From: Robiginitomaculum sp.
GTDB taxonomy: Bacteria > Pseudomonadota > Alphaproteobacteria > Caulobacterales > Maricaulaceae
NCBI GenBank assembly: GCA_021776565.1
Contig: JAJFFQ010000048.1
Span: 1-64,000 of the forward strand
Direction: 5' to 3'
DNA: 64,000 nt
Shown here: piece after piece, positions 26,587-34,887 of the stretch
Position numbering within the stretch: the stretch's first letter is position 1
Layout of the letters: every line of letters begins with the position of its first letter
The notes under the pieces: model-generated
The model's input: the letters and a program-made list of their open reading frames with translations, nothing else
The model's database searches: none
Told to the model about the DNA's origin: nothing
Made by a program: the position numbers and the translations under genes

Positions 26587-27768
26587 CTAGCGCGACCAGC
26601 AGGTTGCATATGGCTGATCCTTGATGTCGATCCAGTAACGGCCCTGTTTTGCCCGCAAGGCGCCAAACCCGCTTATTTTTTTACCATAACTGCCATCATG
26701 ATAGCTGGCCACACGCCAGCCCTTGCCAAACTGACGGGCACAATAGGCGTTGGCCTCGGTTATGGTTTGAAACTGGCTGCCTTTTACCGGTGGTGTGGAG
26801 GCAAGAATACCGCCGCTCCAGCTACCTGAAGTATCATCACCGCGCCTCTTTGACCGGGGAACTGGCGCATCAATATCCCAAAAACATAGAACCGGGATGT
26901 TTTTATCGCATCCGGTGTCCCCGACCCAAGCATTACATGTGTACTGGTTTTCTGCACCCGTATCACAACTGGCCACAGCAATACCTGTTATGGGTTCCGG
27001 TGATGAAGCTGCGCGAGTGAAGGTCAGCCCCAAACCAGCCTCTGGTTCCTGACAATAGGCAATCGCGGTAAAATCGACGCTTGTGTCATCTTGCACGGTT
27101 ACGTCGATAACGCCTTGTGGTGCCTCCAGATTTACATAATCAAGCAGAGTGTGCCGCTCTGCATTGTTATCATTTTGGCTAGTCTGGCCGGGCAAGGCAT
27201 ATCCGTCAAAATAGATGTTTATGAACGGGGCGCTATACAAATTTCCCTGCCTGCTCCAGTTCGGGTTGCTGCCAAGGGAGGAAATTTCAGTTAAAAAGTA
27301 ATCATGATCTTTTACCCTGGTCGGCTTTGTAAGGTTTTCTATATTCCCAATAGCCAGCGTATCGTTATTGGTAACACCAAAGGCTTTCATGCGGATCATG
27401 AACAGGCCTTTTGCAACCCGGCCTTCGGCCTGAAAATAATCATAAATCAGGTGATCGGGTTGTGAATTGTCATACTGGCTGGCCAGTAAAAAGGATTTCA
27501 GGCGCGGGGTTAACAGGCGAGGATGAGGCGTAACCGGTTCATCACCTGCCGGTGAGAAATAATCCTCAACGCCACGGACAATCACATGTTTGGTTTCCGC
27601 CGGGTGGCATTGAAAATCATTCAGTATTTGCATGCCTTGCGGCGTAAGATCGCTGGCAAGGCGCGCCGGACTGGCCACAGGAAACCCCATGCCCGACCAC
27701 AAGAACAGAGCTGTTGCCCCGACAAGAAAGCTGACGGTGATGAGCAGGATACGCAAAGACCGGGTCAA
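26587..27768 (-). CDS. Secreted/anchored protein with C-terminal Cys-patterned domain (paralogue 1)
   Basis: A 393-residue protein of unknown function. A hydrophobic N-terminus (about residues 6-26) is a signal peptide or anchor. Residues about 40-255 form a region I do not recognise. The C-terminal about 115 residues are shared with the genes at 27860 and 30349. The shared pattern is C-x8-C inside CNAWVGDTGC, then PVLCFWDIDAPVP, WSGGILASTPPVKG, a TIxxANAYC helix, FGKGWRVASYHDG and a terminal CWSR. The even cysteine number suggests disulfides outside the cytoplasm. It is the middle gene of a three-gene operon ending with the response regulator. I know of no name for this domain; a lectin-like fold is only a guess. 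Confidence 0.8.
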   Translation of the reverse strand: MTRSLRILLITVSFLVGATALFLWSGMGFPVASPARLASDLTPQGMQILNDFQCHPAETKHVIVRGVEDYFSPAGDEPVTPHPRLLTPRLKSFLLASQYDNSQPDHLIYDYFQAEGRVAKGLFMIRMKAFGVTNNDTLAIGNIENLTKPTRVKDHDYFLTEISSLGSNPNWSRQGNLYSAPFINIYFDGYALPGQTSQNDNNAERHTLLDYVNLEAPQGVIDVTVQDDTSVDFTAIAYCQEPEAGLGLTFTRAASSPEPITGIAVASCDTGAENQYTCNAWVGDTGCDKNIPVLCFWDIDAPVPRSKRRGDDTSGSWSGGILASTPPVKGSQFQTITEANAYCARQFGKGWRVASYHDGSYGKKISGFGALRAKQGRYWIDIKDQPYATCWSR

Positions 27769-27782
27769 TGATTTTCCTCCCC

Positions 27783-27823
27783 TTCAGTATTGGCCATTCA
27801 GTATTGGCCATTCAGTATTGGCT
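27783..27823. repeat. Three tandem copies of a 14-bp unit
   Basis: TTCAGTATTGGCCA is repeated at 27783, 27797 and 27811, the last copy ending one base early. It sits 15 bp upstream of the 393-residue gene, in the 91-bp gap to the preceding operon gene. Confidence 0.9.
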
Positions 27824-27859
27824 CACCCGTTTATAGCACGCAGAATACAGCCTGTACCT

Positions 27860-28426
27860 TCAACGTTTCCAGCAGGTGCCGCCGTGTCGATCAGTTATCT
27901 CTACCCACATGCGCGTCTTCGGATCGCCGACATTGCCATAGGCGCGAAAATTCCAGCCCTTGCCCTGGTCAAACCTGGCGACTTTCCAGCCTTCGCCAAA
28001 CTCTTTGGCGCAGTAATGATCTGCATTTGTTATGGTATCAAATGTTGAGCCAGCCACATCTGGCGTACTGGCCATCACCCCGCCTGACCATTTATTCTTG
28101 TCTGTCCCAACTGGCAGGGATGCCGGGATAGGGGCGTTCAGATCAAGAAAATACAACAGGGGGCGGGCAACATCGCAAGAGCTGTCCCCCTCATAGGGGT
28201 TGCATTGGCTGCCATCCGGCCCGTTGCAGCCAACTTGCGATACACCGCTGACCGACGAAGAACCATTGAGCATAAAGGTCAGGCCGTTTTTGGGCGGATC
28301 GCCAAGTATCGGCTTTCCCTTTGTGTCTGCTGCCTGTGCATCGGGCACGGATTTGCCAGTGAAAAACAACAGCGCCAGTATGCTCATCACCAGGGCCGCC
28401 TGTATCAAAATGATCCCTGTTTTCAT
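27860..28426 (-). CDS. Secreted protein with Cys-patterned domain (paralogue 2)
   Basis: A 188-residue protein: a signal peptide or membrane anchor (IILIQAALVMSILALLFFTG, about residues 5-24), a linker, then the domain shared with its neighbours (about 70-188). Conserved features are CNPYEGDSSC (C-x8-C), PLLYFLDLNAPIP (the cysteine of the other copies is Tyr here), WSGGVMASTPDVAG, TITNADHYCAKEFGEGW and a terminal CWKR. It is first in the operon that continues to paralogue 1 and the response regulator, with an operator palindrome 86 bp upstream. Function unknown. Confidence 0.8.
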   Translation of the reverse strand: MKTGIILIQAALVMSILALLFFTGKSVPDAQAADTKGKPILGDPPKNGLTFMLNGSSSVSGVSQVGCNGPDGSQCNPYEGDSSCDVARPLLYFLDLNAPIPASLPVGTDKNKWSGGVMASTPDVAGSTFDTITNADHYCAKEFGEGWKVARFDQGKGWNFRAYGNVGDPKTRMWVEITDRHGGTCWKR

Positions 28427-28485
28427 TTTGTTGGCTCCATCAAGGGTGTGTCATCAGGTTATGATGTCTGGTATTGGTGTTGAAT

Positions 28486-28531
28486 AATCTAGCAGGTTTT
28501 TGTTGCCAGACACCCCCATGACTATGGGGGT
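28486..28531 (-). promoter_or_regulatory. Palindromic operator and -10 element of the paralogue-regulator operon
   Basis: ACCCCCATGACTATGGGGGT (28512-28531) is a perfect 8-bp-arm palindrome around GACT. On the minus strand TAGATT (28491-28486) starts 26 nt after the first G of the distal run, the same geometry as the sites before the kinase and before the small secreted protein. Confidence 0.65.
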
Positions 28532-28540
28532 TGTAACGCA

Positions 28541-28634
28541 TCTGCCCCAATGACGTTTCACGATCATCGGGGCAGAGCAGTGTTAACCAACAGGATGTCA
28601 GGGGATACCGGCCCGGTTTGAACAGTCGGGCCGG
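28541..28634. other. Two hairpins in the 3' region of the 503-residue gene
   Basis: TCTGCCCC (28541-28548) pairs with GGGGCAGA (28569-28576), and CCGGCCCG (28608-28615) pairs with CGGGCCGG (28627-28634). The second lies 10 bp after the stop of the secreted-protein gene on the minus strand and could end its transcript, although no long T-run follows. Confidence 0.5.
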
Positions 28635-28643
28635 AGCATCCCG

Positions 28644-30155
28644 TTAGTCAAAGAGTTTTTTGAACTTCTTTTTTGCTTTTTCCTTTGCCTTGTTTTTGGC
28701 TTTATTCATTTTGTTTTTCGCCTTGTCTTTGGCTTCTTTTTTCAGCTTTTTTTGAAGTTTGCGCTGAGCCTTGTTGTCGGCCTTGTCCTGTTTCACAGCG
28801 CCGTCCTGGCCCTCGCTGTGTGTCGATTCCGATGTCTCTTCAATCGACATTTGTGCCTGATCCAGACGCTGGCTGGTAATCCGCCCGTTTTTCAGGGTTT
28901 TAATCACCAGATAAGGGCTGGCAGAGGAGCGCGAGCCGTTTTTGTTGGTGCCACCCATCACTTGCACATTGACCATGTAATAGCTTTCTGAACACTCGTT
29001 TGAGAAGGCAACATTGTCATCGTTCAGACGTAATTTTGTTTGAACCAGATACCAGTTGTTTACCTGCAAACTCGCGTCCGGCATGGTGAAGAAGTTGGGC
29101 GTGCCTGATGATGGCGAGGTATTACTGCCTGCCGTCCAGGTAACAAAATGATAACTGCTTACTGGCATGCCTAGCCCCGGCGCATTTGGTGTCTGCCCTT
29201 TATCCTTCAAACGGATTGACAACGTTATAGTCGTAATACCGGGATCAAGGGCGTTCAGATAATTGATATACGCCTGCATTTGCGCATTGATCGTGGCGCC
29301 AGGGTTAAAGGTGAGCGTGTAGGGGTCTGAAATACCGCCAGAACCATTATAATACAGACTGCCCTCAAGTCTTGTATCATCCCATGGTGGGCAGCAGGTA
29401 GAGATGTTCGCTGGCCCATCTGTAAGACCACCATTAAGTAGCCACTGCAAAATATTTGGGTTGAGAGGCAGGGGGGTGAGTTCAATCGTGCCGCCGTTAA
29501 TAATTGTAAAATCATCATAGTGCGGACAATTAGTCTGAAATTTTACAAACCCATTATCGAAATTGGCATTATTGTTCATACGGACAACAAAACTGTAGGT
29601 CTGGCCAGCCTGAAGATTTGCAGTGAACGAGGATGACACCCACGGATCAGTCTTTGACCTTCCGGCGGGGAGCGGGATAGGGCTGGTCTGCCCCACCAAA
29701 GAACCGGTCAGGCCATCGCCTTCGCGAATAGATACCGATGCCGTTGCCATTTGATTGGCTCGTGTTGAAAAAGAGCCTCCAAAAACTACCTCTCCGGAAC
29801 ATTTTGGAACGAAACTCTGGTAGAAATCGTTTCGACCATTGGTGATATCCAGATAATACTGATCGATGCCGGCACCAGGGGCGCTGGCATCAGATTCCGG
29901 GCCATTATTGGCATAGCTAAGACCGCCGGGGCCATCAACCTTGACCAGATTGGGCCTGGCCCCGGTTCCAAACGTCCAGCCGGTGGGCTGGTTATTTACG
30001 TTTACATTGGTGTGGTTCCCAAAGCCGGGCTGAGGATCAGCCTCAAAATCTCCGTTTACCAGCACATTGCCTGATAATTGCGCAAGGGCCGGTGTTGCCA
30101 GTGCCATGCTGGCCATTGCCAGTGCGGTTAATGTTTTTTTGAGTTTCAGTTTCAT
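28644..30155 (-). CDS. Secreted protein with DUF642-like N-terminus and lysine-rich tail
   Basis: A 503-residue protein. A clear signal peptide ends ...ATPALA near residue 25. The mature start, NVLVNGDFEADP, and the following beta-rich region (about 28-225) resemble DUF642/choice-of-anchor carbohydrate-binding modules. A second beta-rich region (about 230-430) has no recognised family. The last about 45 residues are almost entirely Lys/Ala/Asn and strongly basic, which could bind DNA, acidic polysaccharide or lipid phosphate groups. It is divergent from paralogue 3 with a shared palindrome between them. Function is not assignable. Confidence 0.75.
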   Translation of the reverse strand: MKLKLKKTLTALAMASMALATPALAQLSGNVLVNGDFEADPQPGFGNHTNVNVNNQPTGWTFGTGARPNLVKVDGPGGLSYANNGPESDASAPGAGIDQYYLDITNGRNDFYQSFVPKCSGEVVFGGSFSTRANQMATASVSIREGDGLTGSLVGQTSPIPLPAGRSKTDPWVSSSFTANLQAGQTYSFVVRMNNNANFDNGFVKFQTNCPHYDDFTIINGGTIELTPLPLNPNILQWLLNGGLTDGPANISTCCPPWDDTRLEGSLYYNGSGGISDPYTLTFNPGATINAQMQAYINYLNALDPGITTITLSIRLKDKGQTPNAPGLGMPVSSYHFVTWTAGSNTSPSSGTPNFFTMPDASLQVNNWYLVQTKLRLNDDNVAFSNECSESYYMVNVQVMGGTNKNGSRSSASPYLVIKTLKNGRITSQRLDQAQMSIEETSESTHSEGQDGAVKQDKADNKAQRKLQKKLKKEAKDKAKNKMNKAKNKAKEKAKKKFKKLFD

Positions 30156-30240
30156 GATTTCCTCCAGAGGTTATGGTTCATGACGGATTTACCCGTCAGT
30201 CCCTCGCCCTTCAGGAAGTCAAAATTATTTTGATCCGGCT

Positions 30241-30258
30241 ATCCCATGTTTATGGGAT
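30241..30258. promoter_or_regulatory. Palindromic operator between divergent secreted genes
   Basis: ATCCCATGTTTATGGGAT is a perfect palindrome with the 8-base spacer of the locus family, embedded in a larger imperfect CCGGC...GCCGG pairing. It is 86 bp from the 30155 start and 91 bp from the 30349 start. A weak -10 (TATTTC, 30281-30286) lies at offset 27 on the plus strand. Confidence 0.6.
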
Positions 30259-30348
30259 GTGCCGGGTGTTCATGAACAGGTATTTCTAAACTTCAGCACC
30301 CGGTTCATTCTTTCGGATGCAATTCTTGAAGGTGCAAGCGAGGTTGTC

Positions 30349-31431
30349 ATGGAAAATACCCCCAACAACACTTTGAACTTTTCTTCATCTGTATCGGTGC
30401 CGCATGCCATCACCTTTATAAAAATAATGTTGTTAGTGTTTGCACTGTGCCTTGGATTTGCGCTACAGCCCGCAAAAGCTGATGTCACGTGTTCCACAGG
30501 CGGGGCAACCACTGGCTCGCCAAACGCCATTGGGTTTTATGTGGATTTTGATACAAGAAAATGAACAAAGGGCGGGTATCCGGGGCAGGGCAACGGGATT
30601 CATTACAGCCTCAGCTCCGGCAACACTTCGGGGAACCCGGATGTATTCAAGGTGCGCTTTACCTCATACATGTGCGGCGACGCCAATACCAAAAGACATG
30701 GCCGGGAAGCCGATTTAACGCCGCCTTCCGGTGATAAAAAGGGCGTAAACAAGCCCTATACGCTTTGGGGTGGTGTAACCTATTTTGGCGCCATTCCTGG
30801 CCCGACAACGGGCAGCAAAACCACTAAACTCACGGTGACCTCCACCGTGATGAACAATAATAATACCAGCAATCCGGTCAAATATGAATTTACCGTAGAT
30901 GATCTTGGCAAACCATTAGGCCAGCACAAGTTCATATACGGGCCGGTGAAAATATCCGGCGGGCAGTTTGATGACCCCACTTTTCCTGCACCCGTCTGCA
31001 ATAAGGGCATGACCTGGAAAAAGTATAGTGCTGATCCCGCTCCCGGAAGTGTGGACGTTGGCTGCGGCGGCGGTGCGGGCAGGTGTAACCCCTATCAAGG
31101 CGATACATTTTGCAATCAGGAACGCCCGTTGCTTTGCTTTTATGATGGCAATTTTCAGGAACCAATGACCCTGCAACAGGGTAAGCCTGGCAGGCACAAA
31201 TGGTCTGGTGGCCTGGTGGTAACAACAAACAATGTAAAAGGATTAGATTTCAAAACCATTGGGCAGGCCAATGCGCGCTGCGTTAAAGAGTTTGGCGCAG
31301 ACTGGCGCCTGGCGGATTTCCATGACGGGCAAGGCTGGTACATGACCGCCTATGGCGACAGCAGCTCATTACAGGATCGCTTTTGGGTGAACATCAAAAA
31401 CCAGAGCAAGGGCAATTGCTGGGCGCAATAG
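30349..31431 (+). pseudogene. Secreted protein with Cys-patterned domain (paralogue 3), interrupted by TGA
   Basis: The reading frame would give 360 residues: a signal peptide (about 25-45, ending QPAKA), a middle region, and the Cys-patterned domain (about 240-360). The domain shows CNPYQGDTFC, PLLCFYDG, WSGGLVVTTNNVKG, NARCVKEFGADWRLA, HDGQGW and a terminal CWAQ. Codon 72 is TGA (30562-30564), after DFDTRK; the frame continues with no shift. TGA is used as a genuine stop elsewhere in the window (pnp, accA), so recoding is unlikely and a TGG-to-TGA mutation is the simplest reading. A separate product from GTG 30652 would lack a signal peptide. Confidence 0.75.
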
Positions 31432-31472
31432 AACCTTCGCATCATGGAACTGGAGCCGCGGCTCACAAAACA

Positions 31473-31517
31473 CCCCCATATTCATGGGATAGGCATAGTC
31501 GTGCCGGCCAGTAAATT
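31473..31517 (+). promoter_or_regulatory. Palindromic operator and -10 element before the small secreted protein
   Basis: CCCCCATATTCATGGG (31473-31488) is the fourth copy of the locus palindrome. GTAAATTG at 31511-31518 places TAAATT exactly 26 nt after the first G, as at the kinase gene. The G-run-to-ATG distance (66 nt) is also identical to that of the kinase. Confidence 0.65.
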
Positions 31518-31551
31518 GCCCTGATCGAGGGATCATTCAGGAGACAAGACG

Positions 31552-31914
31552 ATGAAAAAACTTACATGTTTAACCATAGGAACCGCGTTCATGTTTGGCG
31601 TATTGGCCAGCCCGGCGCTGGGGGCGGATAAAAAGCAAAAGAAACAGCAGCGTGGTGCAGTCGTGTCAACGAAGAGCAAGGGCAAACCTGTCGATCATGG
31701 CAAGGATATTCTGGAAGATTGTTGTGAGGATTATAACACTTCCCGCTCCAATGCAGCTACGTTACAAGATAAGCAGTGCGCCAAAAACAATAAAAACAAA
31801 CCCTGCAATGCGAAACAACTGGCCAAATTCAACAATAAAGCCAAACCCGTCGCTACCGGTAAGGATGTTCATGCCGTAGATCATAACTCCACCAGATCCA
31901 ATAAATCAAACTAA
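31552..31914 (+). CDS. Small secreted basic protein with internal repeat
   Basis: A 120-residue protein: a signal peptide (residues 1-24, ending SPALG-A), then a very Lys/Asn-rich body. Two related segments are visible, KPVDHGKDI...NTSRSN and KPVATGKDV...NSTRSN, indicating an internal duplication. Cysteines occur in DCCED, KQCAK and KPCNA. The ribosome binding site AGGAG (31540-31544) is well placed. It shares the operator geometry of the kinase gene, so it is probably part of the same regulon. No family recognised. Confidence 0.75.
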   Translation: MKKLTCLTIGTAFMFGVLASPALGADKKQKKQQRGAVVSTKSKGKPVDHGKDILEDCCEDYNTSRSNAATLQDKQCAKNNKNKPCNAKQLAKFNNKAKPVATGKDVHAVDHNSTRSNKSN

Positions 31915-32214
31915 CTCCGGCAGGGCCATACATCCAGGTGGCCTGTCCATCCGGGAACAGCATCCGGGACTTGCGCCCCAGGCCATCATAAACCGTGCTG
32001 ATCGAACCCATAGAGGTGCAGGCACCATTGGTGCAGCCATCATAAAAATGCGTGGTTGGTCGCCCGTCCTGATCGTAAAAATAAGTCTGCTTGAACTGGT
32101 TGTTCAACCCGCCCGGCGTGCTCAAGGTGCTGTTGCGGACACACATTTCAAACCCTCGCGCGTATTTAATATAGGTCATGAATATGCGCCAGTAGGTAGT
32201 GTCATTTACCGTGC
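31914..32214 (-). pseudogene. Fragment of an Rhs/YD-repeat protein
   Basis: On the minus strand about 100 codons match the Rhs style: TTYWRIFMTYIKYARGFEM, then YFYDQDGRPTTHFYDG and STVYDGLGRKSRMLFPDG, two YD-repeat units. There is no start region, no toxin core and no continuation on either side. The fragment abuts the stop of the small secreted protein. It is a remnant of a large Rhs gene left by rearrangement. Confidence 0.8.
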
Positions 32215-32327
32215 TGTATCACTTGCTATTGTGTAAGTTTTCGCCCATAAGCCCCCGCATTGAATGACCTTGCTGGACGGTGTCCCGGCAGGGCCAGTAT
32301 ATCCACGACGCCGAGGAGTAACGAAAG

Positions 32328-32597
32328 ATGTCGATTACGATCGAACGCAAGGCCGAGCTTATCAAAAAGTTCGCACAAACCAAAGGTGATACCGGTTCGC
32401 CCGAAGTACAGGTTGCAATCCTGACAGAGCGTATTTCCAACCTCACCGAACACTTCAAAACGCACAAGAAGGACAACCATTCGCGACGCGGATTGTTAAA
32501 AATGGTTTCCCAGCGCCGCCGCCTTCTTGACTATCTGAAAGGCGAGAATATTGCTCGCTATCAGGCGCTGATTAAAGAGTTGGGCCTGCGCCGCTAG
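32328..32597 (+). CDS. rpsO: 30S ribosomal protein S15
   Basis: An 89-residue primary 16S rRNA-binding protein of the small-subunit platform. The conserved [17 protein letters not shown] and the [19 protein letters not shown] core are present, and the length is exact for bacteria. A strong GAGGAG precedes the ATG. It is followed 68 bp later by pnp, the usual pairing. Confidence 0.99.
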   Translation: MSITIERKAELIKKFAQTKGDTGSPEVQVAILTERISNLTEHFKTHKKDNHSRRGLLKMVSQRRRLLDYLKGENIARYQALIKELGLRR

Positions 32598-32665
32598 GGC
32601 GCAAGAATTGACCACTCATGCAAGGGCCACGCGCATGGGGCGTATGGCATTAGAGGAAAACACAT

Positions 32666-34786
32666 ATGTTTGATATTCAAAAAGAAACGATAGACTGGGA
32701 AGGGCGTGACCTGACCCTGGAAACCGGGCGCATTGCCCGTCAGGCACAAGGTTCGGTTTTGGCCACTTATGGCGAAACCAGCGTGCTGGCCGCTGTTACC
32801 TATGCCAAGGAACCAAAACCGGGAATGGATTTTTTCCCACTGACCGTAAACTATACCGAAAAATACTATGCCGCCGGACGTATTCCGGGTGGTTTTTTCA
32901 AGCGCGAAGGTCGTCCAACCGAAAAAGATACCCTGACCTCTCGTTTGATTGATCGTCCGATCCGCCCGCTGTTTGCCAAAGGCTTCAAAAACGAAGTACA
33001 GGTAATCCTTACCGTGCTTAGTCACGATCAGGAAAATGACCCGGACATTCTGGCCATGGTTGCCGCTTCGGCCGCCCTGGCGCTTTCAGGTGCGCCGTTT
33101 ATGGGGCCGATTGCCGGCGCCCGTGTTGGCTTGATTGATGGCGAATACGTGGTCAACCCGACCATTGAGGAAATGACCGAGACCGAACTGGATCTTCTGG
33201 TCGCGGGCACCAAAGACGCCGTGATGATGGTTGAATCCGAAGCCAAGGAGCTGTCCGAGGACGATATGCTTGGCGCGGTGATGGCCGGCCATGACGCCAT
33301 GCAGCCGGTTATTGAAATGATCGAGCGCCTGGCCAAAAAAGCGGCCAAGCCTGCTTTTGAGTTTAAGTCGCCGGATCATTCAAAAGAAAAAGCCGCCGCC
33401 AAGAAACTGGTTGGTGCGGCCATGACCAAAGCCTACAAGATCACCGACAAGCTGGAACGTCAGGACGCCGTTGGTGCCGCCAAGGACAAGGCACGCACTG
33501 AACTGGGGATGAGCGAAGATCGCCCCGATGGCATTTCCTCTGATATTTTGGGCGGTGTACTAAAGTCACTCGAAGCCGATGTGGTGCGTGGCAACATTAT
33601 CAAAACTGGCAAACGCATTGATGGCCGCAAACTGGATGAGGTTCGCCCGATCATTGGCGAAACGGCGGTTCTGCCGCGCACGCACGGTTCGGCGCTTTTC
33701 ACCCGGGGTGAAACCCAGGCCTTGGTTATTGCCACCCTTGGCACCGGCGATGATGAACAGTTCATCGATGCCCTGACCGGCACCACCAAAGAGCACTTCC
33801 TGCTGCATTATAACTTCCCGCCTTATTCTGTTGGTGAAGCGCGCCGCATGGGGCCTCCGGGACGACGTGAAATTGGTCATGGTAAACTGGCATGGCGTGC
33901 CATGCGGGCCGTTCTTCCGACCAAGGAAGACTTCCCCTACACCATCCGCCTGGTCTCGGAAATTACCGAGAGCAACGGCTCCAGCTCCATGGCCACCGTT
34001 TGCGGCGGCTCTTTGGCGCTCATGGATGCCGGTGTGCCCATCAGCCGCCCGGTTTCGGGTATTGCCATGGGCCTTATCAAGGAAAAAGATGGTATTGCTG
34101 TATTGTCCGATATTCTTGGTGATGAAGATCATCTGGGTGACATGGATTTCAAGGTTGCCGGTACTGACAAGGGTATCACTTCGTTGCAAATGGACATCAA
34201 AATTGCCGGGATCACCGAAGAGATCATGCAAACCGCGCTGGAACAGGCCAAGGGCGGGCGCATACACATTCTTGGTGAAATGAACAAGGCACTCTCGGCC
34301 TCACGCGACGAAGTTGGTGAATTTGCCCCGCGCATCGAAACCATCACCGTTGCCAAAGACAAGATCCGTGATGTTATCGGTTCTGGTGGCAAGGTCATTC
34401 GTGAGATTGTCGAGGAAACCGGTGCCAAGATCGACATCAATGATGATGGCGTCATCAAGGTTGCCTCCTCGGATGCCAAATCCATTGAAGCGGCACTGAA
34501 CTGGATCAAGAGCATTGCTGCAGAGCCGGAACTGGGCGTCATCTATGACGGCACCGTGGTCAAAACCATGGACTTTGGTGCTTTCGTCAATTTCTTTGGC
34601 CCCAAAGACGGTCTGGTTCATATCAGCCAATTGGCTGCCGAGCGCGTCAATAACACCACAGATGTGGTCAAGGAAGGCGACAAGGTCAAGGTCAAGGTTC
34701 TTGGCTTTGACGATCGTGGCAAGGTTCGCCTGTCGATGAAGGTCGTCAATCAGGAAACCGGTGAAGAGATCGTCCAGGAAGATTGA
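32666..34786 (+). CDS. pnp: Polyribonucleotide nucleotidyltransferase
   Basis: A 706-residue phosphorolytic 3'-5' exoribonuclease, part of RNA turnover. Two RNase PH-like domains (about 10-215 and 315-535) flank a helical domain. The active-site region includes [19 protein letters not shown] and [12 protein letters not shown]. The KH domain carries [15 protein letters not shown], and the C-terminal S1 domain begins [13 protein letters not shown]. It overlaps nothing and ends before a strong hairpin terminator. Confidence 0.99.
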   Translation: MFDIQKETIDWEGRDLTLETGRIARQAQGSVLATYGETSVLAAVTYAKEPKPGMDFFPLTVNYTEKYYAAGRIPGGFFKREGRPTEKDTLTSRLIDRPIRPLFAKGFKNEVQVILTVLSHDQENDPDILAMVAASAALALSGAPFMGPIAGARVGLIDGEYVVNPTIEEMTETELDLLVAGTKDAVMMVESEAKELSEDDMLGAVMAGHDAMQPVIEMIERLAKKAAKPAFEFKSPDHSKEKAAAKKLVGAAMTKAYKITDKLERQDAVGAAKDKARTELGMSEDRPDGISSDILGGVLKSLEADVVRGNIIKTGKRIDGRKLDEVRPIIGETAVLPRTHGSALFTRGETQALVIATLGTGDDEQFIDALTGTTKEHFLLHYNFPPYSVGEARRMGPPGRREIGHGKLAWRAMRAVLPTKEDFPYTIRLVSEITESNGSSSMATVCGGSLALMDAGVPISRPVSGIAMGLIKEKDGIAVLSDILGDEDHLGDMDFKVAGTDKGITSLQMDIKIAGITEEIMQTALEQAKGGRIHILGEMNKALSASRDEVGEFAPRIETITVAKDKIRDVIGSGGKVIREIVEETGAKIDINDDGVIKVASSDAKSIEAALNWIKSIAAEPELGVIYDGTVVKTMDFGAFVNFFGPKDGLVHISQLAAERVNNTTDVVKEGDKVKVKVLGFDDRGKVRLSMKVVNQETGEEIVQED

Positions 34787-34815
34787 CCTTTTTCATCTGA
34801 ATAATTCTCAAACTA

Positions 34816-34847
34816 GAAAACCCCGGTGGAAACGCCGGGGTTTTTTG
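34816..34847. terminator. Bidirectional intrinsic terminator between pnp and uvrB
   Basis: CCCCGG (34821-34826) and CCGGGG (34835-34840) form a stem followed by six T on the plus strand and preceded by an A-run, so it can serve pnp and the convergent uvrB. Confidence 0.85.
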
Positions 34848-34887
34848 TTTAGCGTTATCCATGCTTTTAGGTTTGACTTCCTTAACA

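Noticed and set aside
30562-30564. TGA read as tryptophan or selenocysteine
   Set aside because: TGA ends core genes such as pnp and accA here, no SECIS-like structure is apparent, and neighbouring genes show other disabling changes.
33566-34267. 233-residue minus-strand ORF within pnp
   Set aside because: It lies fully antisense to the PNPase catalytic core and has no independent features.
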